Below, in pieces: positions 1-9,111 of a stretch of DNA of 64,000 bases. Location of the stretch: contig NZ_JALPKO010000005.1 in NCBI RefSeq assembly GCF_023195885.1, positions 62,001-126,000 on the forward strand. The letters are read 5' to 3'. Made by a program: the position numbers and the translations under genes. How positions within the stretch are numbered: the stretch's first letter is position 1; every line of letters starts with the position of its first letter. Origin of the DNA: Methylonatrum kenyense. GTDB lineage: Bacteria > Pseudomonadota > Gammaproteobacteria > Nitrococcales > Aquisalimonadaceae. The notes beneath the pieces were generated by a model. The model ran no database searches, was not told the DNA's origin, and was given only the letters and a program-made list of their open reading frames with translations.

Positions 1-114
1 CAGTCGGAGGCGGGCCGCACCGTGCTTGGCGTCGCTCCCGAGGACGACGAGGGCTCGGTATCGGCGGAACTGGCGGAACAGTTGCTGGCCCTGATCGAGG
101 AGCAGCTTCGCTAG
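1..114 (+). CDS. 3' end of an unidentified protein (partial)
   Basis: The window opens inside a reading frame that closes at a TAG at 112-114. The visible 37 residues are acidic and Leu/Glu-rich and end in an amphipathic helix (AEQLLALIEEQLR). This is too little to name a family. The TA of the stop codon coincides with the left boundary of the family A repeat, so the gene ends exactly where the element begins. The strong terminator at 423-456 lies beyond the repeat and probably belonged to this gene before the repeat was inserted. Confidence 0.6.
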   Translation, partial: QSEAGRTVLGVAPEDDEGSVSAELAEQLLALIEEQLR

Positions 115-389
115 GGAAACGCTGATTTATTCGCACGCCTGCGTTGGAGTCCGCATTTTTCTCCGAGGCAAGGCGCGCTGTGCAGCGCCGCAGTCGTTCT
201 GCGGTCAAGCAGCGCAACGCAGCAGTCGGGAAAAATGCGGCCCAACCCGAAGGGCCCGGCCGGTTTTGGCCCCTGGCTGTGTTGCGCCACCGGCCCGGTA
301 GCGACGGCTACGGAACCGGCACCGCGCCTTGCCAGATGACCAAAAACCGGTCTCGGGCGCAGACGCGGGAATAAATCAGCGTTTCCCTA
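112..389 (+). repeat. Family A element, copy A1 (TA-flanked inverted-repeat element)
   Basis: This 278-bp element begins TAGGGAAACGCTGATTTATT and ends with the exact reverse complement, giving 21-bp perfect terminal repeats at 112-132 and 369-389. Each end carries a TA dinucleotide, as expected for a duplicated TA target. Inside are further paired arms: CCGCATTTTT (about 152) with AAAAATGCGG (about 232), a CCCGAAGGG hairpin, and CCGGTTTTGG with CCAAAAACCGG. The whole element can therefore fold as a multibranched structure. It has no credible ORF. Similar copies lie at 4542, 21045, 50220 and 56801. Confidence 0.9.
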
Positions 390-422
390 GCTGTTGCCGA
401 CAGGCTTGAACAGACTGGATAA

Positions 423-456
423 CGGCAGGCACCGCTCGGTGCCTGCCGATTTGTTT
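423..456 (+). terminator. Rho-independent terminator upstream of purL
   Basis: A perfect 12-bp stem (CGGCAGGCACCG at 423-434, its complement at 437-448) with a 2-nt CT loop is followed by ATTTGTTT. This is a textbook intrinsic terminator on the plus strand. It is separated from the upstream stop codon by the family A repeat. Confidence 0.85.
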
Positions 457-512
457 ATGGCCCGACCATGGCCCGCCGGGCCAGCGCCGCGGCCCTGGTG
501 GAAACAGACCCG

Positions 513-3500
513 ATGTTGCGACTGACCGGCAGTGAAGCCCTTTCCGTGTCCCGCCGCCAGCGTTTGCTGGCGACCCTGCAGGACGCCATCCCGGCCCTGG
601 TCTCGATCCGGGCCCGGTTCGAATATTTCGTGCAGACCAGTCGCGAACTCGACGCCGGGGAGCAACAGCGCCTGCAGGCCCTGCTGCACGAGGGCGAGCC
701 GCTGACCATGGATCAGGTCGGTACCCGGCTACTGGTCACGCCCCGCCCCGGAACGATTTCACCCTGGTCAAGCAAGGCCACGGATATCGCCCACAATTGC
801 GGTCTGGCCGCGGTCAACCGGATCGAGCGCGGCGTGCTGTATTGCCTGGAGCATCCCGGCACCCTGGACGAGGCTGAGCGCGAGGCCGCGCAGGCCGCCA
901 TTCACGACCGCATGACCGAAACGGTGTTGCCGCCGGAGCAACTCGCCACCGATCTGTTCCGGCAGGCGGCGCCGGCGCCGCTGGTGATAGTGGACGTGCT
1001 GGATGGTGGCCGCGAGGCGCTGCGGCGTGCGGATCAGCGCATGGGCTTCGCGCTGGCGGACGACGAGATCGACTACCTGGTTGCCCAGTACCAGGCGCTC
1101 GGCCGCAACCCCAGCGACGTCGAGCTGATGATGTTTGCCCAGGCCAACTCCGAACACTGCCGGCACAAGATCTTCCGCGCCGATTGGCAAATCGATGGCA
1201 AGCCGCAGCAGCATTCGCTGTTCGACATGATCCGCAACACCTTCCAGCAGCGGTCGGACGGCGTGTTGTCCGCCTACAGCGATAATGCGGCGGTGGCCGA
1301 GGGCCATCCGGCGGCACGCTTCTTTGCCGATCCGGCAAGCCGCATCTACCGCAGCCGGGAGGAGATGGCGCACCTGGTGATGAAGGTCGAGACCCATAAT
1401 CATCCCACCGCCATCTCGCCGTTTGCTGGCGCGGCCACCGGCGCCGGCGGCGAGATCCGCGACGAGGGCGCCACCGGTCGCGGTGCCCGGCCGCGGGCCG
1501 GCCTCACCGGCTTCACCACGTCCAATCTGCGGATTCCCGGCTTCGAGCAGCCCTGGGAGTCCGAGGACAGCGGGCGCCCGGGTCGCATTGCCTCGCCGCT
1601 GGAGATCATGCGCGACGGCCCCATCGGGGCCGCATCGTACAACAACGAGTTCGGTCGCCCGGCGCTGAGCGGTTATTTCCGCACCTTTGAACAGCGGGTG
1701 GCCACCGCCGACGGCACCGAGGTCCGTGGTTTCCACAAGCCGGTGATGTTGGCCGGAGGCATCGGCGTGGTGCGCGAGCAGCATGTGCAGAAGGGACAAG
1801 TCCCGGCCGGTGCCCTGGTCGTTGTCCTTGGCGGCCCGGCGATGCTGATTGGTCTGGGCGGAGGTGCCGCGTCCTCGGTGGCCAGTGGTGCCGGCGATGC
1901 CGAACTGGATTTCGCCTCGGTGCAACGCAGCAACCCGGAGATCCAGCGGCGTGCCCAGGAGGTGATCGACGGCTGCTGGGCCCAGGGCGAGGCCAATCCG
2001 ATCCGGTCGATCCATGATGTCGGTGCCGGCGGCCTGTCCAATGCCGTGCCCGAGATCCTGGAAGACAACGCGCTCGGTGGCCGCCTGCAACTGCGCGAAG
2101 TACCCAGCCTGGATCCGTCGATGTCGCCGATGCAGCTCTGGAGCAACGAATCCCAGGAACGTTACGTGCTGGCCGTGCTGCCCGAAGACCTTGCGCGGTT
2201 CCGGGACTTGTGCGAGCGCGAACGTTGTCCCTTTGCGGTGATCGGCAAGGCCACCGCCGAGCAGCAGCTGATCCTGGCTGACCGCGAGTTCGAAAATTAC
2301 CCGGTGCATATCCCGATGGACCTGCTGTTCGGCAAGCCGCCGAAGATGAGCCGGGACGTCCGCCGGTTGCAGGTGCCGCGGGAAGCCTTCGCAACCGCAA
2401 CGCTGGACCTGAACGACGCCCTGGACCGTGTATTGCGCCTGCCGGCGGTCGCGGCCAAGCATTTCCTCATCACCATCGGCGATCGCAGCATTACCGGCCT
2501 GGTGGCCCGCGACCAGATGGTTGGGCCCTGGCAGGTGCCGGTGGCCGATGTCGCGGTCACGTTGAATGATTTCAGCGGCCATACCGGCAATGCCATGGCC
2601 ATGGGCGAGCGGCCGCAGGTGGCGCTGCTCAGTGGTCCGGCCTCCGGCCGGCTGGCGGTGGGCGAGGCGCTGACCAACCTGGCGGCGGCGCCGGTTGGTC
2701 GCCTGGACCGGATCAATTTGTCGGCCAACTGGATGGCGCCGGCCGGGCATCCCGGCGAAGACGCCATACTCTACGACACGGTCCGGGCGGTGGGCATGGA
2801 GCTGTGCCCGGCACTCGGCGTCACCATCCCGGTAGGCAAGGACTCGATGTCGATGAAGACCGTCTGGCAGGACGCAGGCGGCGAAACCCGCAGCGTGACC
2901 GCGCCACTGAGCCTGGTCATTTCCGCCTTCGGCACCTGCGACGATGTGCGGCGGACCGCGACCCCGACGCTGCGCACCGGTCCCGGCGAGACCTGCCTGC
3001 TGTTGCTGGACCTGGGCGGCGCGCGGGACCGGCTCGGTGGCTCGGCCCTGGCACAGGTCCACGGTGCACTCGGCGATACGCCGCCGGACCTGGATGATCC
3101 GGCGCGGTTTGCAGGCTTTTTCCGGTTGATCCAGGCACTGCTCGAGGACGACCTGCTGCTGGCCTACCACGACCGCTCCGATGGCGGCCTGCTGGTCACG
3201 CTCTGTGAAATGGCTTTCGCCGGTCGCTGTGGCCTGGATCTGCAGTTGCCCGAGGGCCGCGATGTCATTCCGATGCTGTTTGCCGAGGAACTGGGTGCGG
3301 TGCTGCAGATCCGGAGCACGGATCTCGCCGCGGTCAGCGATCGGGTTCGCGAGGCCGGCCTCGGCGAGTACCTGCATCAGCTCGGTGCACCATCCGAAGA
3401 CAACCTGGTCCGGATTCGTCAGGGCGGGGAGCTGTTGCTGGAGCGTCGCCGGGCCGTGTTGCAGGGCATCTGGCAGGAAACCACCCGGGCGATGCAGGCG

Positions 3501-4406
3501 CTGCGCGACGATCCGGACTGCGCTGCCGAGGAGCACGCCGCGGTGCAGGATGACGACGACCCGGGACTGCACGCCTCGCTGTCCTTCAACCCCAGCGAGG
3601 ATAATTCCGCGCCACTGATCAACACCGGTGCCCGGCCACGGGTGGCAATCCTGCGGGAGCAGGGTGTCAACGGTCAGTTGGAGATGGCGGCGGCCTTTGA
3701 TCGCGCCGGTTTCGAGGCGGTGGACGTGCACATGACCGATCTGCTGGCCGGCCGCGAGGACCTGGCGGGCATGCGGGGTCTGGTGGCCTGCGGGGGGTTC
3801 TCCTACGGTGATGTGCTCGGCGCCGGTGCCGGTTGGGCCCGGACCATCCTGTTCAATTCGCGCTTGCGCGACGCCTTCGCGGGTTTCTTTGCCCGTGACG
3901 ATAGTTTTGCGCTGGGCGTCTGCAACGGCTGCCAGATGCTGTCGCATCTGCGGGAACTGATCCCGGGCGCGGATCTGTGGCCGCGTTTCCTGCGCAACCG
4001 TTCGGAGCAGTTCGAGGCGCGCCTGGCCCAGGTGGAGGTGTTGCGTTCGCAATCCGTACTGCTGGCCGGCATGGAGGGTTCACGCATGCCGATCGCGGTG
4101 GCCCATGGTGAGGGCAGGGTGGCATTCACCGGCGACAGCGGACCGCGCAAGGCCGCCAGTGTCGGCCTGGTGGCGATCCGCTACGTGGATGGTCACGGGC
4201 GTCCGGCGGTGCGCTATCCGGCCAACCCCAACGGCTCGCCCGACGGCATTACCGGCCTGACCACGCTGGATGGCCGGGTCACGATCATGATGCCGCACCC
4301 GGAACGCGTGTTCCGCACGGTGCAGCATTCCTGGCACCCGGATAGCTGGGGCGAGGATGCCCCCTGGCTGCGCATGTTCCGCAACGCACGGGTCTGGTTG
4401 GGCTGA
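513..4406 (+). CDS. purL: Phosphoribosylformylglycinamidine synthase (single-chain PurL)
   Basis: PurL makes FGAM from FGAR, glutamine and ATP in purine biosynthesis. The protein is about 1297 residues, close to the 1295 of the E. coli enzyme. It shows the N-terminal PurS-like domain, two AIR-synthase-like ATP-binding repeats (motifs such as [30 protein letters not shown] and GKDSMSMKT), and a C-terminal class-I glutaminase with the nucleophile in GVCNGCQM and the catalytic His in MPHPERVF. The frame is open to an ATG at 468, but homologous N termini begin like [11 protein letters not shown], so the ATG at 513 is preferred. A purine-box-type operator was not recognised. The gene looks monocistronic, with repeats on both sides. 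Confidence 0.96.
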   Translation: MLRLTGSEALSVSRRQRLLATLQDAIPALVSIRARFEYFVQTSRELDAGEQQRLQALLHEGEPLTMDQVGTRLLVTPRPGTISPWSSKATDIAHNCGLAAVNRIERGVLYCLEHPGTLDEAEREAAQAAIHDRMTETVLPPEQLATDLFRQAAPAPLVIVDVLDGGREALRRADQRMGFALADDEIDYLVAQYQALGRNPSDVELMMFAQANSEHCRHKIFRADWQIDGKPQQHSLFDMIRNTFQQRSDGVLSAYSDNAAVAEGHPAARFFADPASRIYRSREEMAHLVMKVETHNHPTAISPFAGAATGAGGEIRDEGATGRGARPRAGLTGFTTSNLRIPGFEQPWESEDSGRPGRIASPLEIMRDGPIGAASYNNEFGRPALSGYFRTFEQRVATADGTEVRGFHKPVMLAGGIGVVREQHVQKGQVPAGALVVVLGGPAMLIGLGGGAASSVASGAGDAELDFASVQRSNPEIQRRAQEVIDGCWAQGEANPIRSIHDVGAGGLSNAVPEILEDNALGGRLQLREVPSLDPSMSPMQLWSNESQERYVLAVLPEDLARFRDLCERERCPFAVIGKATAEQQLILADREFENYPVHIPMDLLFGKPPKMSRDVRRLQVPREAFATATLDLNDALDRVLRLPAVAAKHFLITIGDRSITGLVARDQMVGPWQVPVADVAVTLNDFSGHTGNAMAMGERPQVALLSGPASGRLAVGEALTNLAAAPVGRLDRINLSANWMAPAGHPGEDAILYDTVRAVGMELCPALGVTIPVGKDSMSMKTVWQDAGGETRSVTAPLSLVISAFGTCDDVRRTATPTLRTGPGETCLLLLDLGGARDRLGGSALAQVHGALGDTPPDLDDPARFAGFFRLIQALLEDDLLLAYHDRSDGGLLVTLCEMAFAGRCGLDLQLPEGRDVIPMLFAEELGAVLQIRSTDLAAVSDRVREAGLGEYLHQLGAPSEDNLVRIRQGGELLLERRRAVLQGIWQETTRAMQALRDDPDCAAEEHAAVQDDDDPGLHASLSFNPSEDNSAPLINTGARPRVAILREQGVNGQLEMAAAFDRAGFEAVDVHMTDLLAGREDLAGMRGLVACGGFSYGDVLGAGAGWARTILFNSRLRDAFAGFFARDDSFALGVCNGCQMLSHLRELIPGADLWPRFLRNRSEQFEARLAQVEVLRSQSVLLAGMEGSRMPIAVAHGEGRVAFTGDSGPRKAASVGLVAIRYVDGHGRPAVRYPANPNGSPDGITGLTTLDGRVTIMMPHPERVFRTVQHSWHPDSWGEDAPWLRMFRNARVWLG

Positions 4407-4501
4407 GGGTTTGTTGGTGGTATCAGACGATCGAAAGGCTCAATAGGTCTGAGGTTGCAGCAAGCCTCAAGCCGGGGCGGCGAATGCCGGCGGAGGAATG
4501 T

Positions 4502-4521
4502 CGATCGCATGGATGCGATCG
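4502..4521. other. Short palindrome between purL and repeat A2
   Basis: CGATCGCAT at 4502-4510 and ATGCGATCG at 4513-4521 form a 9-bp stem with a GG loop, about 100 bp after the purL stop codon. No T-tract follows, so it is only a weak candidate for a transcription end. Otherwise 4407-4541 holds nothing recognisable. Confidence 0.35.
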
Positions 4522-4541
4522 TCAAGCCCCCAGGGATGGGT

Positions 4542-4817
4542 CAAGGAAACACTGATGTAGTCCCACGCCTGCGTTGGAGCCCGCATTTTTTCCGAGGCAA
4601 GGCGCGCTGTGCAGTGCCGCAGTCGCTCTGCGGTCAAGCAGCGCAACGCGGCAGTCGGGGAAAATGCGGCCCAACCCGAAGGGCCCGGCCGGTTTCGGCC
4701 CCTGGCTGTGTTGCGTCACCGGCCCGGTAGCTACGGCTACCGAACCGGCACCGCGCCTTGCTAGATGACCGAAACCGGTCTCGGGCGCAGTCGCGGGAAT
4801 ACATTAGTGTTTCCTTA
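4542..4817 (+). repeat. Family A element, copy A2
   Basis: This copy is of the same orientation and similar length (276 bp) as A1, with closely matching interior sequence. Its ends read AGGAAACACTGATGTA and TACATTAGTGTTTCCT. The base after GAT is G here and its partner is C; copy A1 has T and A, and copy A3 has C and G. The right end is flanked by TA; the left has CA, probably a mutated TA. It lies between purL and the convergent DUF815 gene. Confidence 0.85.
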
Positions 4818-4861
4818 ATGGCGGTTCCGGAGCCGGCATTTGTCGCCCCGGCGTCGAAGTC

Positions 4862-4989
4862 GGAACGTCTGTGGCTTCGTCCGGCCGGTGCTGGTGGTCG
4901 CCGTTCCGGAAACGCCAACACCGTCCGTGGGGCTCGACGGCCGCGTCCTTGCGGCCGACGTTCCTCCACGGCGACCACCAGCACCGGCC
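4862..4989. repeat. Family B hairpin element, copy B1
   Basis: A perfect 22-bp inverted repeat (4883-4904 with 4968-4989) encloses an inner hairpin: CGGCCGC at 4938-4944, loop GTCCTT, GCGGCCG at 4951-4957. A second pair, GGAACGTC at 4862-4869 and GACGTTCC at 4957-4964, offers an alternative fold. The inner hairpin and about 40 bp around it recur at 26396-26505 inside a different outer stem. It sits right beside element A2. Confidence 0.75.
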
Positions 4990-5025
4990 TCGCCGTGGCT
5001 GCATTTATGGCCTTGGATCGGCTCT

Positions 5026-5919
5026 TCAGGCGTCCCGCTCCTCCAGACCCACAAGGCCCGCGTAGTCGCGGGCGAACTGTGCTGCAACGCGGCCGCTGCG
5101 GGAGCCGCGTTCCAGGGCGTAGCGCAGTGCGCGTTCGCGGGTGTCGGGGGCGTGGCCCAGGCCCAGCCCGTAATGCCGGAGCCAGTTGTCGACGATGTCC
5201 AGGTACGCGTCCTGGTCGAACGGGCGGAAGGCGATCCAGAGCCCGAAGCGTTCGGACAGGGAGATCTTCTCCTCCACCGCCTCGCCATGATGCAACTCGC
5301 CGTCCACGTGATGGCTGTCCAGATTGTCGCGCATGGATTCCGGCAGCAGGTGGCGGCGGTTGGAGGTGGCATAGATCAACAGGTTCTCCGGCGCCACGCT
5401 GAGCGAGCCGTCCAGGCTCGCCTTCAAGGCCTTGTAGCCCGGGTCGTCCGCCTCGAATGACAGGTCGTCGCAGAACAGGATGAAGCGTTCCGGCCGGTCG
5501 GTGACCTGCTCGATGATCCACGGCAGATCCACCAGGTCCGCCGGGCTGACCTCGATCAGCCGCAGCCCCTGTGCCGCGTAATCCTGCAGCATCGCCTTGA
5601 CCAGCGATGACTTGCCGGTGCCGCGGGAGCCCCAGAGCAGGGCGTTGTTGGCCGGCAGGCCGTTGACGAACTGGCGGGTGTTGCGGTCCAGGCGCTGTCG
5701 CTGCCGGTCGATGCGCTGCAAACGGGATGCGCTGATCGCATGCGGTTTCGGGATCGCATGCAGATGGCCGCCGCCTGAAGTCCGGTACCAGCGGAAGGCA
5801 TTGCTGGCCGTCCAGTCGGGTGCCGCATCCCGGGCCTCGGGAAGCAGGCGTTCCAGCCGGTACAGCAGCCGGTCGGCGTGTGCCAGCAGTGGTTTCAGCT
5901 CATCCATGCCCCTGCCCAC
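5026..5919 (-). CDS. DUF815-family AAA+-type ATPase
   Basis: The 297-residue protein carries a Walker A motif in LLWGSRGTGKSSLVKAML and a Walker B-like ILFCDDLSF, followed by a sensor-like IYATSNRRHL. This matches the DUF815 family of P-loop ATPases, whose cellular role is not settled. The start is a GTG at 5919-5917. It shares one base with the TAG stop of the upstream DUF2058 gene (TAGTG), which implies translational coupling in an antiporter-DUF2058-DUF815 operon. No signal peptide or membrane segment is seen. The function of this pairing is unknown. Confidence 0.88.
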   Translation of the reverse strand: MGRGMDELKPLLAHADRLLYRLERLLPEARDAAPDWTASNAFRWYRTSGGGHLHAIPKPHAISASRLQRIDRQRQRLDRNTRQFVNGLPANNALLWGSRGTGKSSLVKAMLQDYAAQGLRLIEVSPADLVDLPWIIEQVTDRPERFILFCDDLSFEADDPGYKALKASLDGSLSVAPENLLIYATSNRRHLLPESMRDNLDSHHVDGELHHGEAVEEKISLSERFGLWIAFRPFDQDAYLDIVDNWLRHYGLGLGHAPDTRERALRYALERGSRSGRVAAQFARDYAGLVGLEERDA

Positions 5920-6470
5920 TACCAGTCAAGATCATCGGGGATCGGGAAGTCCGCGTAGAAGGGGTCATCAGCCTCGCTGGCACTGGACTGCGGAACATAC
6001 AGAAACGCCTCCGGTGCACGCTGCCGGACCATCTCGGCCGCACCGATCGGCAGCAGGTGGTAGCGGTCGCGGTGCCGCACGATGGCCAGGCGCCCGGCGC
6101 TCAGGCCCATCTGCTGTTCCCGGGTGACGTGGACGCGCCTGACCTTGCCGTCCTCGGTGAAGTGAAACGCACGGTCGCCATCACGCATGGACAGCGCATG
6201 CTGTTTCAGCAGGTCGTCGACCTGGGCACGGCTCGCAGTTGCCGCCTGCTGCGCATTGCGTTCCCGATTCAACTGCCGGTCGCGTTCCTTGCGCGCCTGC
6301 CGCTTGGCCTCCGCCTCGGCCCGGGCGGCGGCAGTCCGGGTCTCGACCTCGGTGCGCTCGCCCTTCTTGCGCCGGTTGCGGCCCTTGCGTGCCTCCCGGT
6401 CAACCTTCTTCACGGTTTTCTCGTCTGCCAGCCCGGCCTTGAGCAGCTGGTCACGCAATGCATCGCTCAC
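5919..6470 (-). CDS. DUF2058 family protein (YaiL-like)
   Basis: This 183-residue protein has the layout of the DUF2058/YaiL family: a conserved N terminus (MSDALRDQLLKAGL), a long highly charged Lys/Arg/Glu region at about residues 25-75 that is probably helical, and a small C-terminal globular part. The family is often annotated as a nucleoprotein or polynucleotide-enzyme regulator, with little direct evidence. The start codon is GTG at 6470. It overlaps the stop of the antiporter gene (GTGA), so translation is probably coupled. The basic segment suggests nucleic-acid binding, which is inference. Confidence 0.85.
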   Translation of the reverse strand: MSDALRDQLLKAGLADEKTVKKVDREARKGRNRRKKGERTEVETRTAAARAEAEAKRQARKERDRQLNRERNAQQAATASRAQVDDLLKQHALSMRDGDRAFHFTEDGKVRRVHVTREQQMGLSAGRLAIVRHRDRYHLLPIGAAEMVRQRAPEAFLYVPQSSASEADDPFYADFPIPDDLDW

Positions 6471-8206
6471 CGTTTCTCTCCCGCTTGCCGACGGATCTTC
6501 AGACCCACTCTGGTGATCTGTCCATTGTCCATCTCCCGGACCACGAACTCCATGTTGTTCAGGCGCACCCGGTCACCGACCACTGCCTGATTCTTGAACA
6601 GGCGCAGCAGGTAGCTGTTCAGATCCCGGTCACTGTCCTTGCGGTCCGGGATATCCAGGCCGTAGGCGCCCGCCAGGTCGTCCAGGTCGGTCTCCCCATT
6701 GAGCACGAAATCGCCGAAAAAGACGTGTTCCTCCAGTCGCGCCGGCCCATGTTCGGCGACGAACACCCGGTCGAGCGCCGGCAGCCGGTCCGGCGAGGTA
6801 AGCACGTAGACGTAATCGTTCACCTGCAGGATGTCATCGCAGGCGTCGGCCAACGGTTCACCCTGACGCACGACGGTGACGATCCGCGTGTTCTCGGGCA
6901 GCGTCAGTCGCCCGACCATCTTGTAGACGGCCGGGCTGTCCGCTTCGATGGTGTAGCCGACCAGTTCGAATTCGGCCTGCCCGGGCAGGTCCAGTTCAAG
7001 CCGGTGGACGACACGGCTGCGCGGCGGCACGTCGAGCTGCAGCCAGTGGGCAAGCGGTGCCACGGTCCAGCCCTGCACCACCAGCGAGATCAGCACCACG
7101 AAGAAGGCGATGTTGAAATACATGGCCGCGCCTTCGGCGCCGGCCAGGAACGGCAACAAACCCAGCAGGATGGGTACCGCGCCGCGCAGCCCCACCCAGC
7201 CCACGAACAACTGTTCCCGCCAGGGGAAGCGGAACGGCAGCAGGCAGGCGACCACGGCCAGCGGTCGCGCCAGCAGGATCAGGATGGCGGCCACCACCAG
7301 TGCCGGCACTGCGACCTCGAGCAATTCCCGCGGCGTGACCAGCAGTCCGAGCATCAGGAACATGATGATCTGTGCGAGCCAGGCGAGCCCGTCGTGAAAG
7401 CGGCGGATATTCTGCGCACTTTGCAGCGGCCGGTTGCCGAGCAGGATGCCGGCCAGGTAGACGGCGAGGAAGCCGCTGCCTTCCAGCACCGCGGCGGCGC
7501 CGAACAGCAGCAGCGCACCGGACACTGCGAGTAGCGGGTAGAGGCCCGGGGTCAGTCGAATCCGGTTGATCAATAGCTGTAACAGAAGGCCGCCGCTGAG
7601 GCCGATTACAGCGCCGATGCCCATCTGCTGGACGAATTCCACCGCCAGGCCGACACCCAGACTGGTGTGCTCGCCGACAATGAACTCCACCAGCGCGATG
7701 GTCAGGAAGATGGCCATCGGGTCATTGCTGCCCGACTCGATTTCCAGCGTGGCCCCGACCCGCTGCTTGAGCTCCAGACCGTGCGCACGCAGCAGGTAGA
7801 AAACCGCCGCCGCATCGGTGGAACCGACGATGGCGGCAATCAGCAGGCCCACGATCAGCGGCAGGTCCAGCACCAGTGCGGTGAGCAGGCCGGTGATGCC
7901 TACGGTCAGCAGGACGCCGAGCGTGGCCAGTGTGACCGCGGGTCGCAGGCCGACGCGGAAGGTTTCCACCTTGGTACGCAGGCCGCCGTCGAACAGGATG
8001 ACCGCCAGCGCCAGGCTGCCGATCAGGTAGGCGGTGGGAAAGTCGTGGAACTCGATGCCGCCCGGCCCGCTCTCGCCCATGAGCATGCCGATTAGCAGGA
8101 ACACCAGCAGCAGCGGTGCACCGATACGGCTTGAGATGACGCTGGCTAGGATGCTGACCAGAAACAGGAGACCGGCAATCAGGATGATCTGGTTGGCGAA
8201 GTCCAC
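6467..8206 (-). CDS. K+/H+ (or Na+/H+) antiporter, NhaP2/CvrA type
   Basis: This is an inner-membrane CPA-family cation/proton antiporter. About 12 hydrophobic segments fill residues 1-385. They are followed by a TrkA_C-type regulatory domain (around residues 395-480) and a CorC/HlyC-type C-terminal domain, the NhaP2 architecture. The frame extends upstream to 8317, but a GTG at 8206 gives 579 residues against 578 in E. coli NhaP2 and a natural N terminus, so it is preferred. A TATACT (minus strand, 8325-8320) could be its -10 box. It heads an operon with DUF2058 and DUF815, and its likely role is potassium and pH homeostasis. Confidence 0.88.
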   Translation of the reverse strand: MDFANQIILIAGLLFLVSILASVISSRIGAPLLLVFLLIGMLMGESGPGGIEFHDFPTAYLIGSLALAVILFDGGLRTKVETFRVGLRPAVTLATLGVLLTVGITGLLTALVLDLPLIVGLLIAAIVGSTDAAAVFYLLRAHGLELKQRVGATLEIESGSNDPMAIFLTIALVEFIVGEHTSLGVGLAVEFVQQMGIGAVIGLSGGLLLQLLINRIRLTPGLYPLLAVSGALLLFGAAAVLEGSGFLAVYLAGILLGNRPLQSAQNIRRFHDGLAWLAQIIMFLMLGLLVTPRELLEVAVPALVVAAILILLARPLAVVACLLPFRFPWREQLFVGWVGLRGAVPILLGLLPFLAGAEGAAMYFNIAFFVVLISLVVQGWTVAPLAHWLQLDVPPRSRVVHRLELDLPGQAEFELVGYTIEADSPAVYKMVGRLTLPENTRIVTVVRQGEPLADACDDILQVNDYVYVLTSPDRLPALDRVFVAEHGPARLEEHVFFGDFVLNGETDLDDLAGAYGLDIPDRKDSDRDLNSYLLRLFKNQAVVGDRVRLNNMEFVVREMDNGQITRVGLKIRRQAGEKR

Positions 8207-8333
8207 CTGTTGAATGCCCTTGTCGCGACGCCGCCAGTGCGGCCTGAGTGCGTGGAGCGGCGCGCTGCCGGCGCCAGTCGGTCGATTCGCGGCAGAATCC
8301 GGGCGCGAATCGGGCAACCAGTATACCGGTTAA

Positions 8334-8357
8334 GATTTATTCGCACGCCTGCGTTGG
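8334..8357 (+). repeat. Fragment of a family A element end
   Basis: GATTTATTCGCACGCCTGCG and the next four bases repeat the subterminal left end of copy A1 without a partner arm. The fragment lies between the 5' end of the antiporter gene and the phasin terminator. It looks like a decayed remnant. Confidence 0.6.
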
Positions 8358-8372
8358 CTTCCGGGGGGTGGA

Positions 8373-8401
8373 CAAACAAAACGCCCGCGCGAGGCGGGCG
8401 T
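8373..8401 (-). terminator. Rho-independent terminator of the phasin gene
   Basis: Read on the minus strand, ACGCCCGC and GCGGGCGT form an 8-bp stem (8381-8401) with a 5-nt loop, followed by TTTGTTT. It lies 28 bp after the phasin stop codon. Confidence 0.85.
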
Positions 8402-8428
8402 CCACGACGTCTGGCTGTGGTCAGCCGA

Positions 8429-8827
8429 TCAGGCGGTCTTCTTGGCGCCGCCGCGGCTGGTGGAAGCCGTCTTGCGCACGGTCTTCTCGGCCTTGGCCTC
8501 GACCGTCTTGGCCGTCTCGGCGGCCAGGCCCTGCACCTGCTGGACATAGTCCTGCTGCAGCTTGCTCAGGGTGCCCAGATCCTGGCTGACACGCTCACCC
8601 AAGGTCTTCAGCAATTCGTTCTGGGTGGTGATCAGGGTCTGCGGATTGTCGATACCCTGCACGGCCCGCAGATGGTTCAGGCCCAGTTCGCTGTAGCCCC
8701 GAACCGCGTCCACGTGGAACTCGGTCAGGCTGGCGAGATGTTCGACAAAGGCTTCCTGCGCGGCACGAACCGGCGCAGTCACTTCTTCAATCTGCTTGTT
8801 CACGGATCCAAAGATTTCGTTGTACAT
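8429..8827 (-). CDS. Phasin family protein (polyhydroxyalkanoate granule-associated)
   Basis: Phasins coat polyhydroxyalkanoate granules. The 132-residue product begins MYNEIFGSVNKQIEEV, has the amphipathic helical phasin core (residues about 5-105), and ends in a Lys/Ala/Thr-rich basic tail like those of DNA-interacting phasins. The frame is open to 9004, but the ATG at 8827 has a good GGGAGG ribosome-binding site 8 nt upstream and matches phasin N termini. Upstream lie two TGC-rich palindromes that may bind a PhaR-type repressor. No PHA synthase is in the window. Confidence 0.88.
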   Translation of the reverse strand: MYNEIFGSVNKQIEEVTAPVRAAQEAFVEHLASLTEFHVDAVRGYSELGLNHLRAVQGIDNPQTLITTQNELLKTLGERVSQDLGTLSKLQQDYVQQVQGLAAETAKTVEAKAEKTVRKTASTSRGGAKKTA

Positions 8828-8851
8828 CGCTACCTCCCGGGTTGTGTGATG

Positions 8852-8889
8852 TTGCAATGCAATATAGCAGGCAATTTGTTGCATTGCAA
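8852..8889 (-). promoter_or_regulatory. Paired TTGCAATGCAA palindromes upstream of the phasin gene (candidate PhaR site)
   Basis: TTGCAATGCAA occurs at 8852-8862 and its reverse complement TTGCATTGCAA at 8879-8889, 27 bp apart centre to centre, both followed by ATATA. PhaR/PhbR repressors are known to bind TGC/GCA-rich palindromes ahead of phasin genes, so this is a natural operator candidate. It lies 25 bp upstream of the phasin start codon, within the likely promoter. Confidence 0.5.
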
Positions 8890-9111
8890 TATATCGACCG
8901 AATCCCGGAGCTCCGGTTAGCCATCCGCCTTCCGCATGGGTATCCTGACAGGTTTCACTCGACCGCGGCTCCGTTTGGTCCGCGCCGGCCGTCTCGCTCG
9001 GCATTCGCCGCTGACGCCCGTTTGATCAGGTGTTCGGTTACGCAGCCGGCCGCCGGCGCCGTCAATGCCCCAGCCAACAGCAAGATATCGATTTACCGAG
9101 GGGGATTCTCT

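Noticed and set aside
144-374. Short ORFs inside the family A elements
   Set aside because: They arise from GC-rich frames, differ between copies and lack ribosome-binding sites. No transposase-like motif is present.
768-4052. A 1094-codon open frame on the minus strand across purL
   Set aside because: It lies wholly antisense to an unmistakable PurL; its translation has no recognisable domain and is Gln/His/Arg-rich, as expected of an antisense shadow in GC-rich DNA.
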